Assembly (NCBI GenBank): GCA_963752605.1
Contig: CAVVYW010000005.1
Span: 1,426,001-1,490,000 of the forward strand
Source: CAVVYW01 sp963752605
GTDB taxonomy: Bacteria; Actinomycetota; Thermoleophilia; Solirubrobacterales; 70-9
DNA length: 64,000 nt
Direction: 5' to 3'
Below the pieces are notes generated by a model that did no database searches, was not told the DNA's origin, and saw nothing but the letters and a program-made list of their open reading frames with translations. Every line of letters starts with the position of its first letter. The stretch's first letter is position 1. Position numbers and translations under genes: made by a program. Positions 59,918-64,000 of the stretch are shown here, in pieces.

Positions 59918-62472
59918 TCAAGCTGTCGCTGCGCGGGATGTCCCAGCGCAGGCTGCGCTCCGCGTTGACCGCCATCGCGGTGCTGCTCGGCGTGGCGATG
60001 ATCTCGGGCACCTACGTGCTCACGGACCAGATCCGCAACGCGTTCGGGGAGATCTCCGCGACCGCGAACGAGGGAACCGACGCGATCCTCACTGCGAAGA
60101 CCGAGTTCGACAGCGGCTTCGCGCTGCCGGAGGAGCTGCCCGCCTCGCTCACCCGGAGGGTCCGCCAGGTATCAGGCGTGGAGGAGGCGGTGGGGAATGT
60201 CCAGGCCAACGGCGCCCTGATCGTCGACGGCGAGGCGCTCCGGGCGGCGGGAGGCGCGCCCAACCCGGTGATCGGAGTGGTCCCCGAGCCGTTCGACGCG
60301 ACCGAGGCGGTGGAGGGTCGCGACCCGGAGCGGTCCGGCGAGATCGCGGTCAGCCGCGGGCTCGCCGAGGACAACGGCGTCGAGGTCGGCGATCAGGTCG
60401 AGCTCGAGACGGCGCAGGGCGCGGAGCCGGTGACCGTGGTGGGCCTGGTCAACTTCGGCGGCTCGGGCTCGGCCGGGGGCTTCGGCTTCGTCACCGCCAC
60501 CCCGGCGGACGTGGACCGCTGGTACGACAAGCAGGGCGAGGTCGTCTCCATCGCGATCGCGGCGGAGGACGGCGTCTCCGACGCCCAGCTCGTCAAGGCC
60601 CTCGAGGCCGCCGTGCCGGCCGACGTAGAGGTGGAGACCGGCGAGCAGAACGCCGCGGAGGAGGCGGGCGAGATCTCCGACTCGATCAACTCGTTCCTCG
60701 GCCCCGCCCTGCTCGCGTTCGCTGGCGCGGCCCTGCTGGTCGGCGCCTTCATCATCTTCAACACGTTCTCCATCTCGGTGGCGGAGCGAACCCAGGAGTT
60801 CGCCTCGCTCCGGACGCTCGGCGCCACCCGCGCCCAGGTGCTCGGCTCGGTCGCGCTCGAGGCGCTCCTGATCGCCTTCATCGCCTCGGTGGCGGGCCTC
60901 TTCGCGGGACTTGGCTTCGCCAAGCTGCTCGCGTCCCTGATGGACGCCTCGGGATTCCCGGTGCCGACCTCCGGGCTCGTGCTCGCCTCCCGGACGGTGA
61001 TCCTCGCCCTCGGGATCGGGATCCTCGTCACGCTGGTGGCCTCGGTCGGCCCGGCCTCGCGCGCGACCCGGATCCCGCCCGCGATGGCCCTTCAGGAGGG
61101 CGCGAGGCTGCCTCCGGGGCGGCTCGCCCGCCTGGCGCCGTATGTATCCGGGCTCGTCTCCATCGGCGGAATCGCCCTGCTCGCCGCGGGTCTCTTCGGC
61201 TCCGGACCTGCCGCCGGGAGGCTTCTGGCGATGGCCGCCGGCGCGGTGCTTCTCTTCGTCGGCCTGGCGCTGGTGGCCAGGTACATCGTCCGCCCGGTCG
61301 CCGGGACGCTCGGGCTCCCGCTGGAGCGCCTCTCGGCCGTGATCGGCCGACTCGCCAGCGAGAACGCCCAGCGCAACCCGGGCCGCACGGCGCTGACGGC
61401 GGCGGCGCTGATGGTGGGGCTCGGCCTCGTGGTCTTCGTCGCGGTCTTCACGAGCAGCCTCAAGGCCTCGATCAACGACCAGATCGACAGGCTGATCGCC
61501 GCGGACCTCGTGATCAGCACCGAAGGCTTCGAGCCAATCCCCCGCCGCGCCAGCGAGGCCGCCGCGAGCGTCAGCGGAGTCGAGGAGGTCTCCGACGTGC
61601 TCTACGACCAGGTCGAGGTGAACGGCCGCCCGTCGAACGTGATCTACGACGCGCTGCTCGGGGTCAATCCCTCGACCCTTGCGGACGTCTACCGCTTCGA
61701 CTGGCTCGACGGGGACGACGAGCTCCTCTCGCAGCTCGGTGCGGGCAACGCGCTGGTCGAGGAGCAGTTCGCGAAGGCAAGGGACATTGACGTCGGAGAC
61801 ACCTACGAGGTGGTCACGCCGTCGGGGGGCCGCGCGACCCTGACGGCGATCGGGATGTACAAGGACCCGACGATCCTGCAGGGCATGATCGTGAACCGGG
61901 CGACGGTGGAGGCGATCTCGACGGCGAGCGACCCGTTCTTCGTCTTCGTGAAGACGGCGCCGGGCGCCGACATCTCGGCCGTGGAGGACCAGGTCGACAT
62001 GGCGCTTGACCGCTTCCCTGTGGCGAACGTACAGACGCTCGAGCGCTTCCGCAAGGAGACTGAGCGCCGCACCGACCAGATCGTCTACCTGCTCTATGCG
62101 CTGCTCGCGATGAGCGTGGTCATCTCCCTGTTCGGGATCGCCAACAGCCTGTTCCTCTCGATCCACGAGCGGACCCGCGAGTTCGGGCTGCTGCGGGCGA
62201 TCGGGGCCACCCGCAGGCAGGTCCGGCGCATGGTCCGCTACGAGAGCGCGATCACCGCCGCGATCGGCGGGCTGCTGGGCACGGTGGTCGGGATCGTGTT
62301 CGCCTCGCTGATCGTCGCGTCGCTGAGCGAGTTCGGGCTCATCTTCGAGGTGCCCTTCGGCCAGCTGGCGATCTTTCTAGTGCTCGCCGTCATCGTGGGC
62401 GTGGTTGCCGCCGTCCTGCCGGCGCGACGAGGTGCGCGGCTGGACCCGCTCGAGGCGCTTCACTATGAGTGA
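59914..62472 (+). CDS. ABC transporter permease with two FtsX domains
   Basis: 852 residues. N-terminal MacB-like periplasmic domain; first FtsX block around LVGAFIIFNTFSISVAERTQ to RTLGATRAQVLGSVALEALL, second near YLLYALLAMSVVISLFGIAN to TREFGLLRAIGATRRQVRRM. About ten helices in two groups with large extracytoplasmic loops. It forms a mechanotransmitting ABC exporter with the preceding ATPase, of the kind used for lipids, peptides or antibiotics. Confidence 0.93.
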   Translation: MIKLSLRGMSQRRLRSALTAIAVLLGVAMISGTYVLTDQIRNAFGEISATANEGTDAILTAKTEFDSGFALPEELPASLTRRVRQVSGVEEAVGNVQANGALIVDGEALRAAGGAPNPVIGVVPEPFDATEAVEGRDPERSGEIAVSRGLAEDNGVEVGDQVELETAQGAEPVTVVGLVNFGGSGSAGGFGFVTATPADVDRWYDKQGEVVSIAIAAEDGVSDAQLVKALEAAVPADVEVETGEQNAAEEAGEISDSINSFLGPALLAFAGAALLVGAFIIFNTFSISVAERTQEFASLRTLGATRAQVLGSVALEALLIAFIASVAGLFAGLGFAKLLASLMDASGFPVPTSGLVLASRTVILALGIGILVTLVASVGPASRATRIPPAMALQEGARLPPGRLARLAPYVSGLVSIGGIALLAAGLFGSGPAAGRLLAMAAGAVLLFVGLALVARYIVRPVAGTLGLPLERLSAVIGRLASENAQRNPGRTALTAAALMVGLGLVVFVAVFTSSLKASINDQIDRLIAADLVISTEGFEPIPRRASEAAASVSGVEEVSDVLYDQVEVNGRPSNVIYDALLGVNPSTLADVYRFDWLDGDDELLSQLGAGNALVEEQFAKARDIDVGDTYEVVTPSGGRATLTAIGMYKDPTILQGMIVNRATVEAISTASDPFFVFVKTAPGADISAVEDQVDMALDRFPVANVQTLERFRKETERRTDQIVYLLYALLAMSVVISLFGIANSLFLSIHERTREFGLLRAIGATRRQVRRMVRYESAITAAIGGLLGTVVGIVFASLIVASLSEFGLIFEVPFGQLAIFLVLAVIVGVVAAVLPARRGARLDPLEALHYE

Positions 62473-62548
62473 GCCGGAGGGCTTCGCCGGCCCGGCCGGC
62501 CCGTGTGAGGCATCGCGGCGTCAGACCGGAAGCCGGTTCGCCCTCTGA

Positions 62549-63442
62549 TCAGCGGGCGCCGCGGAACCCTTCTTTGGCGGTCGAGACCGACGGCTCGTAG
62601 AAGCCCCAGACCGCGAACGGGCCCGCGGACGCGCCGTCGCCGAAGCTGCCGCCACGAACCGGGGCGGCGGGGAAGCCGGTCGAAGCCTGGGTGTCGGCCC
62701 TCCCGAGGCAGGTGAAGTCGCCGCCGAAACCGGCCGACCAGGTGCCGCAAGCGCCCGCCACCTCGTCCCAGTCGGCGACCCACTCCCCGAGGTTTCCGAC
62801 CATGTCGTTGGCGCCGTGGCCGGAGATGCACGCACCGTTGGCGCCGGTGCTCGCCACCACACCCGTGGAGACGTTGCAACTCGTCGAGTCCGGGGTGCCG
62901 GCGACCGCCTGCTGCCACTCGGCATTGGTCGGCAGGCGCTTGCCGGAGTTGGCGAGCGCCTGCTGGGCCTGGAACCAGGTGATGAAGCGCGACGGGGTGA
63001 CACCGGCCACCGAGCGTGCGTAGATGTTTGTGCAGTTCTGGCCATTGTCGCTGCACGGGTAGTTATCGGTACTCGCTCCGTATTGGGTGCCGCCCGTGGG
63101 CGAGGACCAGACCGAGACCTCGTACTTGTCGATGCAGACCGCGCCTGCGGAGACCATGGTGTCGCCGGAGCCGTTTCCCTGGCAGGCGGTGGCGGTGGCC
63201 GCGGGACCTGCTGGGCCCCGGGGCCCTTCGGGGCCCTGCGGGCCCTGCGCCGCCTGCCGCGCCTCGAGCGTCGCGACTCGCTGCTTCAGTTTGCGCAGCT
63301 GGCTCGCGAGGCTTGCGCTCTTAGCTCTCGGACCGCTCGAGTCGCTGACGCCCCCCGCGATCGCGATCTGGGCGACGAGTACCGCGGAGAGGACGGCCGC
63401 GAGAGCGACGATCGAACCCCGGGAGACCGTAAGGCGGCACAT
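62549..63442 (-). CDS. Secreted collagen-like protein with formylglycine-generating-enzyme fold
   Basis: 297 residues. N-terminal signal/anchor helix (IVALAAVLSAVLVAQIAIAG), coiled coil (LASQLRKLKQRVATLEARQ), short Gly-X-Y run (GPQGPEGPRGPAGPAA), then an FGE/SUMF domain: VCIDKYEVSVW, RLPTNAEWQQAV, GANDMVGNLGEWVADW, APVRGGSFGDG and the end KEGFRGAR. In a secreted fibre this fold may act as a C-type-lectin-like ligand-binding head rather than an enzyme. The start overlaps the stop of the upstream surface gene (TGATG). Confidence 0.85.
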   Translation of the reverse strand: MCRLTVSRGSIVALAAVLSAVLVAQIAIAGGVSDSSGPRAKSASLASQLRKLKQRVATLEARQAAQGPQGPEGPRGPAGPAATATACQGNGSGDTMVSAGAVCIDKYEVSVWSSPTGGTQYGASTDNYPCSDNGQNCTNIYARSVAGVTPSRFITWFQAQQALANSGKRLPTNAEWQQAVAGTPDSTSCNVSTGVVASTGANGACISGHGANDMVGNLGEWVADWDEVAGACGTWSAGFGGDFTCLGRADTQASTGFPAAPVRGGSFGDGASAGPFAVWGFYEPSVSTAKEGFRGAR

Positions 63443-64000
63443 CAGACCGGCAGCCTGTTGGCGCGCTTTTTGCACGTCCTGCGGGCCGCCCCGCGCTTCT
63501 TCTTGCACTTCTTGAGCGCCGCGGCGCGCAGTCCAGTGGCAGTGGTGGTCGCTCCCGAGCCCGAGCCCGTGCCGGTGCCGGTGCCCGTGCCCGGGCCGCT
63601 GGGCTCCGGGCCGGGATCCGGGGGCGGGGGCGGAGGCGGCTCGACGTACGTCTTGAAGGCGAGGTCCTCTACCTGGCTGGACCAACTCGCTCCGGCGTCG
63701 CTGCTGCCCACGCGTGTCCCGCTGCCGTAGAGATCTTGGACGGTGTAACCCCAGAAATACCCGGTGGCCCAGAGGATGTCGCCCATGAAAATTGGGCAAG
63801 CTGTCGGCGACGCCGCGACGAGCGCGTAGCGGGTGCCCGCGGTCACCGTGGCGGGCGTCGGAAAGAACACCATCACCCACCCCGGGGTCAAAGCCTCCAC
63901 GCTCGCGGCGGGAATGGTGGCGGTGGCGAGGACGGTGCTCGTCGGGAGGGGGGGATCACCCGAGACGGTGCGGATCTGGACGCTGGGATCGGCAGGAGAC
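63442..64000 (-). CDS. Secreted surface protein with basic Cys tail (N-terminus beyond window)
   Basis: At least 186 residues, open to the window edge. A beta-rich domain (VTAGTRYALVAASPTACPIF, then WATGYFWGYTVQDLYGSG) is followed by a Pro/Gly/Thr-rich linker (PEPSGPGTGTGTGTGSGSG). The basic tail KKCKKKRGAARRTCKKRANR ends in LPV. The N-terminus and signal peptide are outside the window. The tail is a variant of the two-Cys tails at 10701 and 14165. Coupled by TGATG to the FGE-fold gene. Confidence 0.75.
   Translation of the reverse strand, partial: SPADPSVQIRTVSGDPPLPTSTVLATATIPAASVEALTPGWVMVFFPTPATVTAGTRYALVAASPTACPIFMGDILWATGYFWGYTVQDLYGSGTRVGSSDAGASWSSQVEDLAFKTYVEPPPPPPPDPGPEPSGPGTGTGTGTGSGSGATTTATGLRAAALKKCKKKRGAARRTCKKRANRLPV

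Noticed and set aside
60172..62166. A 664-codon minus-strand open frame over the FtsX permease
   Set aside because: The translation is His/Arg/Asp-rich low complexity without domains, opposite a recognised gene.
62549..63442. FGE-fold protein as a sulfatase-activating enzyme
   Set aside because: It is exported, has a collagen stalk and no sulfatase gene is near. An enzyme role cannot be supported.

Overview
The window is a high-GC, gene-dense chromosomal segment, most likely from an actinobacterium of the Thermoleophilia/Solirubrobacterales type. This is inferred from several things. Secreted CSLREA-type beta-helix proteins end in a Lys/Arg/Cys tail, there are collagen-like secreted proteins, and DUF6458- and DUF2277-type small proteins are present. 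Many first genes also have a TANNNT -10 box 6-9 nt from the start codon, the signature of leaderless mRNAs. I see no CRISPR array, insertion sequence, integrase or prophage module.

Layout. 1-5544: a cut TetR regulator, two metallo-beta-lactamase-fold hydrolases, a small membrane protein, lon protease, Hsp20 and a small 4-Cys protein. 5753-10598: a fatty-acid-hydroxylase-like membrane enzyme, a 2-hydroxyacid dehydrogenase, an AT-hook/winged-helix protein and a large LuxR-type ATPase regulator. 10686-20770: six tightly packed genes on the minus strand, five of them for secreted proteins (collagen-like, RTX-like calcium-binding, collagen plus fibre repeats, and two CSLREA beta-helix proteins), plus a 59-residue cytoplasmic protein. 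This is the most distinctive locus of the window. 20862-35137: central metabolism (mdh, icd, an acyl-CoA dehydrogenase, and sdhA-sdhB with an HdrB-like CCG subunit) mixed with a secreted S15 peptidase and small proteins. 35134-41140: a Na+/H+ antiporter, another CSLREA protein, and asd with aspartokinase. 41239-44417: a PadR regulator, an MMPL exporter and a decayed SnoaL-like gene. 44662-47322: a five-gene ArsR-led operon (ArsR, SRPBCC, GST-like, MlaE permease, small membrane protein) with two near-identical operator dyads. 47333-51139: recR, ybaB, dnaX, an HdeD-like gene, the SRP RNA (ffs) and tRNA-Val. 51161-64000: secreted and housekeeping single genes, a MacB/FtsX-type ABC transporter, and a collagen/FGE-fold secreted protein next to another surface protein cut by the window end.

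Five otherwise intact conserved genes (lon, the LuxR regulator, the S15 peptidase, the acyl-CoA dehydrogenase, aspartokinase) each carry one net +1 frameshift. Because all have the same sign, I suspect consensus insertion errors, but this must be tested on reads. The SnoaL-like remnant, with at least six frame changes in under 500 bases, looks like true decay.

The genes fit an aerobic heterotroph with a menaquinone- or thiol-linked type of succinate dehydrogenase and a heavily decorated cell surface. The surface proteins share a 19-residue basic, two-cysteine C-terminal tail. It is conserved at DNA level in four proteins here, and I propose it is an uncharacterised surface-retention module.
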